From NCBI GenBank assembly GCA_018398765.1, contig JAHBMJ010000081.1, forward strand, positions 1-52,556: DNA of 52,556 nucleotides. Direction: 5' to 3'. Made by a program: the position numbers and the translations under genes. The notes below the pieces were generated by a model. The model ran no database searches. It was given only the letters and a program-made list of their open reading frames with translations, and had not been told where the DNA came from. Shown piece after piece: positions 1-10,479 of the stretch; within the stretch, counting starts at the first letter, position 1, and each line of letters begins with the position of its first letter. This DNA comes from Chromera velia. Lineage: Eukaryota > Sar > Chromeraceae.

Positions 1-45
1 CCCCCCCCCGCCCCCAACGCCCCCCCCCCTCCCCCCCCTACCTAC

Positions 46-1674
46 CTGTTCTTCAGCTGGAACCCCTGCATTGCTTGAATTGCCATCTCCTGCAGCAGCA
101 GACACACCCAGAGAAAGACAAGGGAGAAAAAAGAGGGTGTGCGCAGAAAATGAATGCACAGACTGAAAAGAAAAAAAAACGGAAGAGAAAATTCCAGGCA
201 GAAGGCACGAAAACGTTACAGGAGGAATTCGTGATTCAGGAAGAGACAGCCGTTCTTCGATCTTCTCACTCACTCCAACAGGTCTGCAACCGAAATCCAA
301 AAAGGCAGACCGACGGAACGAAGACCGGACTCGAGCAGAAAAGGAAGGAGAAACTCCAGACGGACGAGAAAGAGTGAAAGAGGGAGAGGGAGACGGAGGA
401 AGAAAGGGAGGGTGGGAGAGAGAGAAGGGAGAAAGAAAAAACTGACTGCAGCCTCAGGAACTGTGTACTCGATGAAGCAGAACCCCTTGGACCTCCCCCC
501 TTCTTTGGGCATCTCCACGTTGATGATCGTGCCGAAAGCCTGGAACACCTGTCTGATGTCAGACTCGGTCAGGGAGTAGTCCAAACTCCCCACGTAGATG
601 CGGCATCGAGACTTCATCAGCTGCAACACACAAGGGCATTGAGGGAAGGCGGAGCAGAAGGGATGCGCATGAAGGGAAAGTACACATGGCCAGAAAACGA
701 GAGATGACCACTTGATGAGAGGACGCGAAGGACAAAGGTGGTGTCTTGGCACGAAAGGTCTGTTCGATGGTCTCTCTGACTTGAGCTTTCTTCACAGGGA
801 AACGAAATGTCTTCACATAACCCAGAACGACGAGATGAGTGAAAAGAGGGGTCAGAGCAACAAAACCGACCAACCTGCCCGTTCTGCATCAAAGACGTGA
901 GGTCTCCCAGTCCTCCTCCTGCCAGCTGGGCGGCAATCTGCACATGCAGACAAGAAAGGATCACGAAAAAAGAACATCAGGCTACAGAGCACACACAGAA
1001 TTTGCATTTCAGTGGGGACGTGAAGAGGTGGGTGGGGGAGAAACGGACAGCCAAATCAAGTCCCAAAACCAAGACAAACCAAGACAAAGGTAGAAAGCAG
1101 AACAATCAAGAACGAATGAACACTGAACAACGTGTCCATTGATTCTGGCACGCTCCTTCCTTCCTGCTTCTTCTCAAGAGTGAAAAATGGAAGCTTTACA
1201 GGTTCAGAAAGCAGTAAAGCAGAACCCACTCAAGAGTGAAAAATTGAAGCTTTACAGGTTCAGAAAGCAGTAAAGCAGAACCCACGCACTGCATTCCCTT
1301 CTGACCTCCTCTGGTGTCTGAGGCTTTGCAGGGGCAGAAGCATCAGCGCCATCGTCTGTTTCCCACCCACGGCGCTTGCGAGCTGCCTGCAAGGACACAT
1401 AAAAGACACAAAGAAGAAAAGAAGTGCGTGCACCTCATCCGAAAAACAGCAGAAACTTGCCTGTCTTGAGGGAAGGATCGTCACATGGCGACACTCTTAT
1501 CCAGGCAGGACGCAAAACGACACATAGAGAGACTCTGCAAATCAGAGTTGAGAAAAGGAAAAGGCCGTTGGACAAGCTTGTGCACAGGAAACAAAGCAAA
1601 TCAACCAAGACCCTTTCCAACTAAGCCAGACTGACCCCGGGGCTGCGACTTCTGCTGCGGTCTCTGGCACTCAT
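46..1674 (-). CDS. PUF60: PUF60-like RNA-binding protein (RRM), 5' part of gene
   Basis: Five exons join in phase: 1636-1674, 1306-1386, 875-937, 447-620 and 46-89; the gene continues past the left edge. The start MSARDRSRSRSPG is RS-rich, as in splicing factors, and is followed by a basic/acidic linker (RKRRGWETDDGADASAP) and a short Gln/Gly/Leu stretch. An RRM starts at about residue 67 with RNP2 IYVGSL (69-74) and RNP1 SKGFCFIEY (105-113), then VPEAAEMAIQAMQGFQLKNR. The CRxYVGS, DIRQxF and VPEAA signatures match RRM1 of PUF60/half-pint, the U2AF-related poly(U)-binding factor that helps define 3' splice sites in the nucleus. Seen: the RRM and exon structure. Inferred: the orthology, because later RRMs lie outside. 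Exons 2-4 are all phase 0. Another RRM protein is possible but less likely. Confidence 0.72.
1174..1285. repeat. 56-bp tandem duplication in an intron of the PUF60-like gene
   Basis: Two adjacent 56-bp copies (1174-1229 and 1230-1285) differ at a single base (atgg versus attg). They sit in the intron between exons 2 and 3 and end about 20 bp from exon 2. The near identity implies a recent local duplication. Confidence 0.9.
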
Positions 1675-2314
1675 GTCTTTCAGTGGAGATGCTCCTGGAA
1701 GCAGCTAAGGCAAATCGGAACCACTGAGGGCTCAGGTAACTTCAAGTTTCTGCTTGAAAGATTGGACTGGAGGACCTTCAAACAGCGAACACGTACGCAG
1801 TCCCAAAGTGGAAGCTTTCTAAGATCGTGCAGTATATAAAGCACACAGACTGCCACAATCAACTTGAGGCCACTTGAAACACCTACGGTTTGAGACTGTT
1901 CGCTGCTGGTGGTTTTCTCCTCCAATGAAACCTCCGCCGTGAACGTCTTTCGTCTTCTTGAATCCTTTCTCTTTTCATCTTTTTTCTACTTTTTCGGAAA
2001 GAACTTTTCCGGGGTCACGTACCGGCCCACAAAACGGCCCACAGAAATGCAAAAAAGCGCAAAATTTTGCCTTCCGGGCCCCAGGTCGAGAACCGATTCA
2101 TGTGACTCTGACAGAGAGCCGATTCGTCATCATTCGTGTCATTCCTTCAATCTTCAGAGAGTCAGAGAAGCGTGCTTGGTTCAGCGAATCGTGCTCATGG
2201 CACTGTAGTTTATTTCCTGAGTATCTTCTCTCTGGGATCTGTAAGTTTTGGACTGTTTTGTGGCACAAGAACTGCAAGAGGTCCTGTGTCTCTCCCAGCA
2301 ACAGTATTTGAAAA
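1675..2314. promoter_or_regulatory. Divergent intergenic region between PUF60-like and LON-like genes
   Basis: This is 640 bp between two head-to-head starts (1674 on minus, 2315 on plus). It must hold both promoters and 5' UTRs, and possibly a leader exon of the plus gene. I see no clear TATA box or recognisable operator, and the short ORFs in it look like noise. Confidence 0.4.
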
Positions 2315-3240
2315 ATGAGGCAACACGGGCTGTTTGGGTGTCTTGTCTCTGCGTTCCTGTCGGAGCAGGTGAGTGGTTTCAGTCTTCAGGGGGGTGCAGT
2401 GAGACGCAGCGGCACTGTCTTTGGAAGACGGCAAAAGGCCCTGCAGACCGAACTCGGGATGCTTCAGGAATTTCCCGCAGAATGGAAAGAGTCTCCTCCT
2501 TCAGAGTTTAAGTTCGTGAATCTTCGTATGGAGGGCGAGGACTCTACCAGCCACCCCATGATAGTCGGGTACGAGGACTGGTTGACCATCAGTGGGAACG
2601 ATTTCGCAGATGCAGTGGAGGATGCGATCACTGAGGACAACCTTCTGGGACTCCAGTTTGTCACCTTTGCTCCTGGCATGCCTCCTGATATGCTGAACAT
2701 GGGGGTCATTGTGAAGGTGGGTTCTACGGCTGTGGGTGGAAGGCATGCATCCAGTGTTCAGCTGAGTGACTTAATGGTGTTGGAGACGTGAAAGGGAGGT
2801 CGCGATGATCTCAAGAAGGGAGCTCTGCGAGAGGAGACGGCAATTCATTTCATCCCGTCTCCTTTCCTTGTCTGTCTCGCTGACTGGCTGTCTCCAGCCA
2901 GGCAGATCACTTCGCGGCAATGATCTCTGTGCATTAGTGTCTGTTGGTATCATGTGGCTCTTTCCTGTGTATCGGGAAGTTTAGCCCGCGTTTAGTTTTT
3001 TCGGTCTCCGACCAGTTCGTTGAATGTTTATTCCGTCTCCGATTTCATCCTCCGCCACTGTGCCTCTCCCCCTTTCACACATCCACCAGTGTGATGCGCC
3101 TCTCTTTATGTCGCTTCGGTCGACGAGTGGGCCAGCTACCTTCTTGTCTCTGAAAGGAAGACTAAGAAAAGAGAGGAGAAGAGACATGAAGTCCGACTCT
3201 ACAGGCTGTCTCTGTCTCTGTCTCTGTCTCTCTCTCTGTC

Positions 3241-3278
<38 letters not shown>

Positions 3279-3331
3279 CTTCCCCCTCTCCCTTCCTCCC
3301 TCCCTTCCTCCCTTCGTCCCCCTCTCTCCCT

Positions 3332-3368
<37 letters not shown>

Positions 3369-5297
3369 TATTTGAGTACTTCTCCTTGTGTCTCTCAGGT
3401 TCTGGAGCAGAAGAAAGAGTCTAAGGACACCGTCTCCCTGAAGGTGCGGACTATCGGGAGAATCGGAATTCTGGACTACCAGCAGACTTTCCCCACGGTG
3501 AGTGTGAGTGGTGGCCTGCAGGAGGGGGCTGAGAGTGGCGAGCGAAGCTGCATTCAACTTTTGGGGGGACAGCAGGCACTTCACAAGTTGGAGAAACAAG
3601 GACAGAGGACGTCAAAATAGACAGATAGACAGACAACAAAGATGCAGGACAGTTCAACAGCAATCCCTCCAACGTACCCGAATGGTGAATGACTCTCCGT
3701 CCATTCTAGCCCAACAGTGTGCTTATCTATGGCTTTCGTTTTCCCTTGGTGTTTTTTTTGTCGGATGCGCTCTCCCCCCATGCACCAGTCAGTATGTAGA
3801 CGCAGGAATATGCGTATACATGCTTGCAGGTTGTTGCCACACAGCTGGAGCTGGTGGACGACAAGCCTGGATTGAAGGATGAGATGGCGGCAAAGCAGAT
3901 GTTGGAGGAACTCATCAAGTCAGATGGATAGATAGTCTGCTTGTACGCTGTGCCTCGGTCAACATGCATGGTGAAGAAAAAATGAAAAAGCATGGGGTCT
4001 TCTCCCTTTTCGTGCAACGTAAACGCTCTTTCTGATTTCTTGTTTGTTTCTCTCAAGCCCCTCTCTTACCCGACTCCTTCGCCACTGTTCTTACAGCGTG
4101 AGAAAGAGAGAAAAAAATGGCCTCCATGTCTTCATGACTGCTTTTTGTTCCAGGCCTGTGTGTTCATTTCTCTGTGCACGCACTCATGGATATCTGATAC
4201 ACTGCGTCTTCCTGCCTCTCTCTGTTTCTGTGCTTCCCACATGTCCGTGTCCGTGAACGTGAGAAAAAGGGAAACAGGATGATTGGTTTGTTCGTGTGTC
4301 TGTCCGTGAATGGGCCTGTGTATCTCCCTGTCCGTACATGCACCTGATTCTTCCTGCACACAAAAAAATAATCTCAAGAGGAAAGAGGGTCACTTGGTCT
4401 GTCTATCCGTCCATTTGTCTCTCTTTATCAAGTCCCTCTCTTTCTTTCTTTCTGTCTCTCCCCCCTCGTCATGCAGAATTTACGACGAGAACAGAGAGCT
4501 TGAAGCCGACGTCTACAAACAGTACGGCAAGACCTTCACCGCCGTGACGATCCGTATGCGAAAGTCTCTGAGGGACATTCTCGAAGAGAGAGCTGCCACC
4601 TTCAACGTAGACCCCGTCACGGACCTGCAGGGGTACTGCCAGCTGGCGGCATTCTTGGCGATGGACCACTACATAATCAACGCAGACAGATACGATGCCT
4701 GCATGCTTGAGTACACAGAGGACAGAATGAGGTGGGTCCACTAGACACGCAGAAGGAAGGAAGGAAGAAGTCTTCTTCCTATTCAACGAAAGATGCTGAT
4801 AAGAGAGGTGGAGGGGAAGATAAATGTGTGATCCGTGTGAGGCCATCGGCCCATAAAAGTCCTCTCAAGAATCGAATTTCTCTTTCTTGTTTCTGACCTT
4901 CATTCCTTCTACACTTGTGTGTTGACCAGTTACCGAGACCTCACCTATGAATTTCAGTTCAGCTCCACACGAGCCGTTTCTTTCCTTTTTGAGTCCGGAA
5001 AAGGATGCTGTCCGGTGTGCATGTTCTCGCAGGTATGTGCGTGACAAGCTCCGCCTGGTTCTGAACAAGAACCGCAAATACCTGAAGGACCCTAAGCTGG
5101 GCATGTTGGAGGCAGACGAAACCATCAAGATGCTCAGGGAACAGGCAAAGGAGCAGGGTGTGAGCGAGGAGGAGTTTGACAAAAACCTGGAACAAATTCT
5201 GTCCACCCTCGGCCCCCAACTTCAGGCTCAGGCACAACAGGGAGGAGCCGATGCGTCGTCCCCATCCAACGCAACGGAACAGGCCGCAACGTCATGA
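2315..5297 (+). CDS. LON substrate-binding-like domain protein
   Basis: Five exons agree in phase: 2315-2716, 3399-3497, 3830-3918, 4477-4731 and 5033-5297 (stop TGA), giving 369 residues. The start is the first ATG after an in-frame TGA; an upstream leader exon cannot be excluded. Residues about 88-185 fit the LON N-terminal fold: a stretch on predicted substrate turnover (FADAVEDAITEDNLLGLQF), then GVIVKVLEQKKESKDTVSLK, VRTIGRIGILDYQQTFPT and VATQLELVDDKPG, which matches the family's 'G-V/I-A-R-I ... G-x-x-R-x-R-I-L ... A-x-V-E-x-L-x-D' pattern. A mostly helical, charged region follows, ending in a Gln/Ala-rich tail. No AAA+ or Ser-Lys protease domain is present, so this is not a whole Lon protease. 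It resembles stand-alone LON-domain proteins of plants and algae. The family call is inference from pattern; function is unknown. Confidence 0.6.
3211..3364 (+). repeat. (TCTG)n/(TC)n/(TG)n microsatellite in intron 1
   Basis: A run of tctg tetranucleotides grades into a pure tc stretch, a tccc-rich stretch and then a tg run (about 3340-3363). It ends about 35 bp before the acceptor of exon 2 of the LON-like gene, so it forms most of an extended pyrimidine tract. Confidence 0.9.
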
Positions 5298-6104
5298 GTA
5301 TGAGGGACCCTGTCTCTAGTTCGCTTGGAAAAACAGTCTGAGTGAATCAGACTGTGTAGTCATCAATGATGAGCAATGTCGAACTTGCACTAACCAAATC
5401 GTATCATGTGTCAGTGTGCACACTACTGACGTGACTGTCTGTGGTTTTTGTTCATTCTCTGATCCTTTGCACAAGTTGTTGACAGGGCGCACGCTTGCAT
5501 GCACGTGCATGGCAGCTTGTATACTGGAGTTTCTGAGGGAGGCTGTGGGAGAGATGGTCCTGCTTGTGCTTGCAGAAGGTTGCCGATGGCCTTGGCCAGT
5601 GGGATCACGGCAGGGGGGCTCGTGCATGGAGGCTGTACGTGTTCTTCTTGACGGTCTGCGTGGAAGTTCGCGCCTTCTCTTTTTTTTGTGACTATCCATG
5701 CAGACTCATTGCAGAGCGGCTGGGTATTCCTCTTGTACTCGATCGCCCGGTCTTCTATTTAAAGCAGAATTGCGCATTTTATAGCACCCGAACAAAAAAT
5801 CATGATCGATGTTGCAAACGTTCAAAACGATATGTATGTAAGTATACACGTCTTCTACAAACCTTGATTTAATACCACTAGTTTAGTACTAAAGTTGTTT
5901 ATCATATTATGATGCGATCATGATGCGATCTACTATATGTGGCGGATATGGGGTAGGCTAGGTTGGGCAGCGGTGCTTTTATCTTTTTAAATTTTATCTC
6001 CAATTAAGATAAGCAAGGAGCTAAAACAATAGGAATTGACACTTTCTGTTTAGCAAGTACATAGTTAGAGCATATCAAAAGAAAAAAAAAGAAAATTGGG
6101 CTAA
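5298..6104. other. Intergenic stretch leading into an AT-rich island
   Basis: To about 5,750 the base composition resembles the neighbouring genes and probably holds the 3' UTR of the LON-like gene. After that the sequence becomes strongly AT-rich. I see no supported gene. Confidence 0.5.
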
Positions 6105-6514
6105 CCCTAACATATTGGGGGATAATGGGGGAAAATGGGCCCCCCATATACCCTATTTCTGAAAAATGGGCCATATATTTTATGAAGGGTACATATAAGT
6201 GATATAGAGCTCAAATTTAGTCCAAAAATTAGTTTTAAGCTTCTTCTAATCATATTTACTGCTTAGAAAGCCAAAGAATAATTTTGAATACATAAAAAAT
6301 ATATTTATAGAAATGGGGGAAAAATGGGGTACCCCATTTTCCAATATCCCGTTATCTCCTATTTATACCCTATTATACCGTATTTCAAAATTATAGCATT
6401 TTTTAATGTTTTTAAAGCCTAAAACAAGCTCTAATAGGTTTTTAAACACTTGAACATACATTATCAATATTTCTAAATAACTCTTTGGTCATCTCAACTA
6501 TTGATAGGCTGCGA

Positions 6515-7294
6515 TTATAATTCCATCTTCAGGGATATAAAAAATTTATCCGCAACATCATAGTCACCCCACCATTCTCCATCCGTGAAGCCATCCGTCT
6601 TCCCCTCAAACCTGGCCTTACACTCGCTTTCCGCTTCCCCGCTAAAAGCGAAAGCTTCTGGTGTTCCTTCAATATTGGACCAGCCAATCCAAATCTTCGT
6701 CTTTTCATGTTTCTGGAAGAACGCCTTTTTTGTGACTGAGCCAACCAGGACGATCCCCGGCCAGTCAATAAAGATCAGATGTACACTCTGCCTTACCTGA
6801 AGGAAAGTGTCTGGAATTACTTCCCCATACCCGCAAGGTCCTCCTCGAGTGATCTTTAGAACTCTCTCTAGCTTCCGCTTATACAGAAAAAGCTGCTGGT
6901 ACAGGAGCTTCCACTCAGACTTTGCTCTCCCGCCCTGTTGCAAGGAGCACCGATAAAGGTCGATCTCTGCCTCCAGTTTTTGCATCATGCAATGCAAAGA
7001 TAAATAAACTTGCAAATAGATCTGAAAATTCTGTGAAAGCAAGCCAAAATAGATATGCAGCTTTTTAACTACTTCTTTTGAGGTCTTCTCCAGACTGACG
7101 TTAAGGCGCTCATCCTCCGACAAGTTTGAAGTTTCCTGTCTTTGATCATCTTCCTCAGCTTCTTCAACTTCTTTTCGTCGAGAGGCCCCTCTGCTTTTCC
7201 ACCTGCATGTATGTAATACGTGACAGATATATTCAACAAAATTCAATTGTGAAGAAGAAAGCGCATGCAGAGGCTGATCGTAAAACCCAAACAC
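6515..7294 (-). CDS. Unrecognised ORF inside the 2.4-kb element
   Basis: An open frame of about 259 codons in otherwise AT-rich, stop-dense DNA. It has no ATG at its 5' end (the first codon is GTG), so the true 5' boundary is probably a splice acceptor: an AG sits just before PLHALSSSQLNFVEYI. A second open stretch in the same strand at 7817-8008 (with IPWLELLVKETLLKQGVPAG) looks protein-like and may be an upstream exon, with the MITE at 7329-7789 lying in the intron. The product is charged in the first half (an acidic EEAEEDDQ run), has a probable helical middle (YQQLFLYKRKLERVLKI) and an aromatic/acidic end (DGEWWGDYDVADKFF). I see no DDE transposase, zinc finger or other known motif. It may be element-encoded or a captured gene. 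Confidence 0.5.
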   Translation of the reverse strand: MFGFYDQPLHALSSSQLNFVEYICHVLHTCRWKSRGASRRKEVEEAEEDDQRQETSNLSEDERLNVSLEKTSKEVVKKLHIYFGLLSQNFQIYLQVYLSLHCMMQKLEAEIDLYRCSLQQGGRAKSEWKLLYQQLFLYKRKLERVLKITRGGPCGYGEVIPDTFLQVRQSVHLIFIDWPGIVLVGSVTKKAFFQKHEKTKIWIGWSNIEGTPEAFAFSGEAESECKARFEGKTDGFTDGEWWGDYDVADKFFISLKMEL

Positions 7295-7328
7295 CAGACA
7301 GAGCCAACTGAGACAGCACCGCTGCCAC

Positions 7329-7789
7329 CAGGGTTATATTCCGACATTTTCGGCATTTAGCGTAAATGGCAGACGGCCTGGCATATTTCTGGTATTTTAC
7401 ATTCTAGATGCCGTTTGGACCGTCCCTAAAGTTCGAAAAGAAATATATACAACCCTAAAAATCCTAGTAAACTGGTTGGAAGGAGAACTTTGTGAAGAGA
7501 TATTATGTTGTTGGAGGATTTCTCAGCAAAAATTGATGGCAAACTTTTTTTTCCACAAAAAAAGTGAACGCGGTCAGGTCATACACGATATTTTTTGGCC
7601 CAACCTTAGCATCCTTGGAACTCACATACATATATTTGCTCCCCCGCCCGCCCCTCGCCCACCAGTTGCTCAGGAGGGGCCGGGAGGGGGTCTAAAATAC
7701 CGGAATGTAGCGGTATTTAGCTTAAATACCAGACGGCCCAACATTTCTAATATTTACACACATAGAAACCAGGGCTTTTTACAACTCTG
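7329..7789. mobile_element. hAT-like MITE with 8-bp target duplication
   Basis: The 461-bp segment is flanked by exact 8-bp direct repeats GCTGCCAC at 7321-7328 and 7790-7797. Its ends are imperfect inverted repeats: the left begins CAGGGTTATATT, and the right, read on the other strand, begins CAGAGTTGTAAA. An 8-bp duplication plus CAGRG ends are the marks of hAT-superfamily elements. Subterminal near-palindromes around cggcatttagcg (7350) and cggtatttagct (7707) are inverted relatives. It has no coding capacity, so it is non-autonomous. It is nested in the 6105-8509 element and is therefore younger. Confidence 0.82.
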
Positions 7790-8044
7790 GCTGCCACCGT
7801 AGCACTTTGAGACTGGCTAACCTTTCTGTTGAAAAACGCCGGCGGGCACCCCCTGCTTAAGGAGTGTCTCCTTCACCAAAAGTTCGAGCCAGGGGATGTT
7901 ATCAAAGAGATGGCAGCAAAAAGATATTTTCAATCCCTTACAGAAGAGGACTGATGTGAAGAATTGTGCAGAAACTATGTGTAGTGAGTCAAAACATGTC
8001 ACATTCACTACTATTTTTTAAACTTATATTTCTCTCTCTTTCTT

Positions 8045-8090
<46 letters not shown>

Positions 8091-8509
8091 GTTTAGCAAG
8101 AGGAAACATAGTGAAAATAAAACTTTGAAAGTTAATAAACCTTCTAATACTGCTTTAAAAGTTGTTTTAATTTTCTAACATTTAAAAAAGAATAATTTTA
8201 GAGTTCCCTATTTTTACCCTATTTCACCCTATTTTATCCCTATTTTTTACTTAAGGAAATTTGCCTGAAAAATGGGCCCCCCATTTCCCCCCATTTTTCA
8301 GTTAACCTTATAATTTTTGAAGTATGTGTCAAATAGTGTTCTAAGTTAATGTTTCAGAGTCTAGAAGCTTCAAAGTTCTTGAAAACACCTTTTTCTAGCC
8401 CCTGAACATGTTTTTTACCATAAAAAATAGGACCCCGTTTTTTAGAAATGGGCTATAATGGGCTTCATTTCCTCCCTATTTCCCCCATTTATCCCCTAAT
8501 ATGTTAGGG

Positions 8510-10479
8510 AAAAACGTAATTAGTTTTTTTAATTATTTTTGATTTTCTAGAACAATACCTGAACAACTGTTGTTTGGGGTGTTGCATAGGTGTTGCACAA
8601 TGCACAAGTATTGTCTAAAAGAAAAAAAAAAAGAAAAAAAGAAAATCAAAAATCAATTTTAGACAATTACTTTTTTATTTTTCTTTTATATGGGGAGCCT
8701 TTTTTCATTTTTGAATGGGAAAACGTTCACGATCACGAAAAGGATGAAGGAGGACAAAAGCATGTCGAAGCAGGTCGAGGATTGAGCGGGGTCAGGGACG
8801 GCAAATAAGCACCCCTTGCATGCCTATCTCCCACTCGGTTCGCACTCAGTCTGAGACTCAATATTCAGTCAGATCTGCGAACACACCACGGAGATCGATT
8901 GATATCCTGAAGCATGCTCAAAGCACAAGAATTTTTGGAGGTGCAGCTCGATCGGTATATTGGCTTACCTTCACATAGTTCTTTCATTTGCTTTCGTTAA
9001 CTCCTTTTCACTCATGCAAACAGTTTTTTCAACAAATTCCTTCAGTTTACTTCAAGACAAAGAGAGGGTCTCCCAATAGATTTTTACTGATGCGTAGTAA
9101 TAAAAACTGGGAGGAAGTCTGTTTCTAGGTCTGTTTTATCAGTGGATGGCTTTTTTCAGTAGAGAGCAGCACTAGGCTCTGCACTCCATAAATTAAAAAA
9201 AAAAAGAAAAAGAAGAAAGTTTCCAATCTTTTATTTTTTTTATATTCATCAACTGAAAAGTATATGGTTTTCAATGCAACACTCCGTGCAACACTCTTGC
9301 AATACTTGAACAACAGTTGTTTACCGATTGAATGTCATGATAAATAAAAAAAAAAATCTATAAAAAAAAACTTTTTCTCTTCTTTTATTTTTTTTTTAAT
9401 GTAGTGCGGAGCCTAGGAGTACCTAAGAGCAGCATCGATCCACATCGAATCATCGATTAACTTAGTTAATTGACTTAATTATTAGGTATTAGTACATATA
9501 TTAGTGAAATTTATTTAATAATAGGTCGATTACTATTTTTTTTTAACATAGTCTTTATATATATTGTGTATACATTATATTCTCTGAGTTCAAGTCCAGA
9601 ATGTATGTAAGAATGTATGTATGTGTGTATAAACCACGCCTAGTTCATTGCCCATAGGTTAACATGAATACTAGTATGAATTGTAACTCCATCCCCCTCC
9701 CCCCCTTAACGTAACTGGGTTACCAAAAAACTTTAGTGCGCTGCCCCATATGAATCATGATATGATGATGCATAATGATAATGAATTTTCAACTGGATAT
9801 TTCAGTTGGTTCTGATTTATCATGTATAGAATGAGATGTACTCTTGCTCTAGGATTTGGGCCACGCATTCCCCCCCAAACTCTAGCCCAAACTTAAAGTG
9901 ACAGAAGGTTTACGATGGTTTGCGTTGCATATACTGCAAATATTATACACGTGTTAATTTGTGCATGGAGTGTCAGTGAGTTATTTTATTTATTTCACCT
10001 TTGGCAGCTTGGCTGTCTGCCTGGCTAAAGTTGCCACGATGGTTGCCACTGAGCTTTGCTAACCAGCCTCAATGTAGCAACCAGCTGGCTCGCTCAACGC
10101 GTTTCTTATGTATATGATCTTAAATATAAATTCATGACTCATGATACACCAAAAAATTTGTTTTCTCCTAAGTTTTCTCGGAGAAGATGAACTTAAATTC
10201 AAAAAAAAAATGTGGCTCTAACGTATTAATTGCCCGGCTAATCAAGTTGAATAACTTTACGAATGACTGAACAACGGTAACAATCATTTCAGATCGAATC
10301 ATTTTACTAAGGTTTACAAGTTTAGTTACAAGTTACAACTATTCATGAATATTATGAGTTTTAAAGCACACGTACATGAGAACGCACATGAGTTCAAACA
10401 AAATCCTGCAGGGGGTCACTTGACACTTGGGGGCCGGGGGTCTAAAACCAAGAAAACAACTAGACACACAAATATCGAA
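8510..10479. other. AT-rich intergenic DNA with dispersed repeats
   Basis: No gene is supported. The stretch is rich in poly-A/T tracts. It holds TGTTG/CAACA motifs in inverted orientation (8565-8625 and 9280-9322) that recur in the MITE near 29.3 kb, and one copy of a dispersed repeat (8707-8783). The last ~100 bases are the downstream flank of the LRR gene. Confidence 0.55.
8707..8783 (+). repeat. Dispersed repeat copy A (inverted partner at 30186-30275)
   Basis: The core gttcacgatcacgaaaagga, followed by a 'tgaaggag ... aaagcatg.cgaagcaggtcg' block, recurs on the opposite strand at 30186-30275. The two copies are about 21 kb apart and agree over roughly 75 bp with scattered changes. Both lie in AT-rich islands, as expected of a transposon family. 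Confidence 0.75.

Larger units (their letters stand above)
6105..8509. mobile_element. 2.4-kb terminal-inverted-repeat DNA element (unclassified)
   Basis: The two ends are inverted copies. The left end starts ccctaacatatt followed by a G/A-rich ggggataatgggggaaa; the right end is its near-exact reverse complement, finishing aatatgttaggg at 8509. Similarity is close over about 40 bp and continues as a looser pattern of gggcccatttt and cccatttctaaaaa blocks for about 250 bp on each side. I could not find a convincing target-site duplication. The element contains a minus-strand reading frame (6515-7294), a younger hAT-like MITE (7329-7789) and a (TC)n(TA)n run near 8033-8090. Base composition is far more AT-rich than the flanking genes. 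The inverted ends are seen directly; transposition is inference. Confidence 0.65.
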
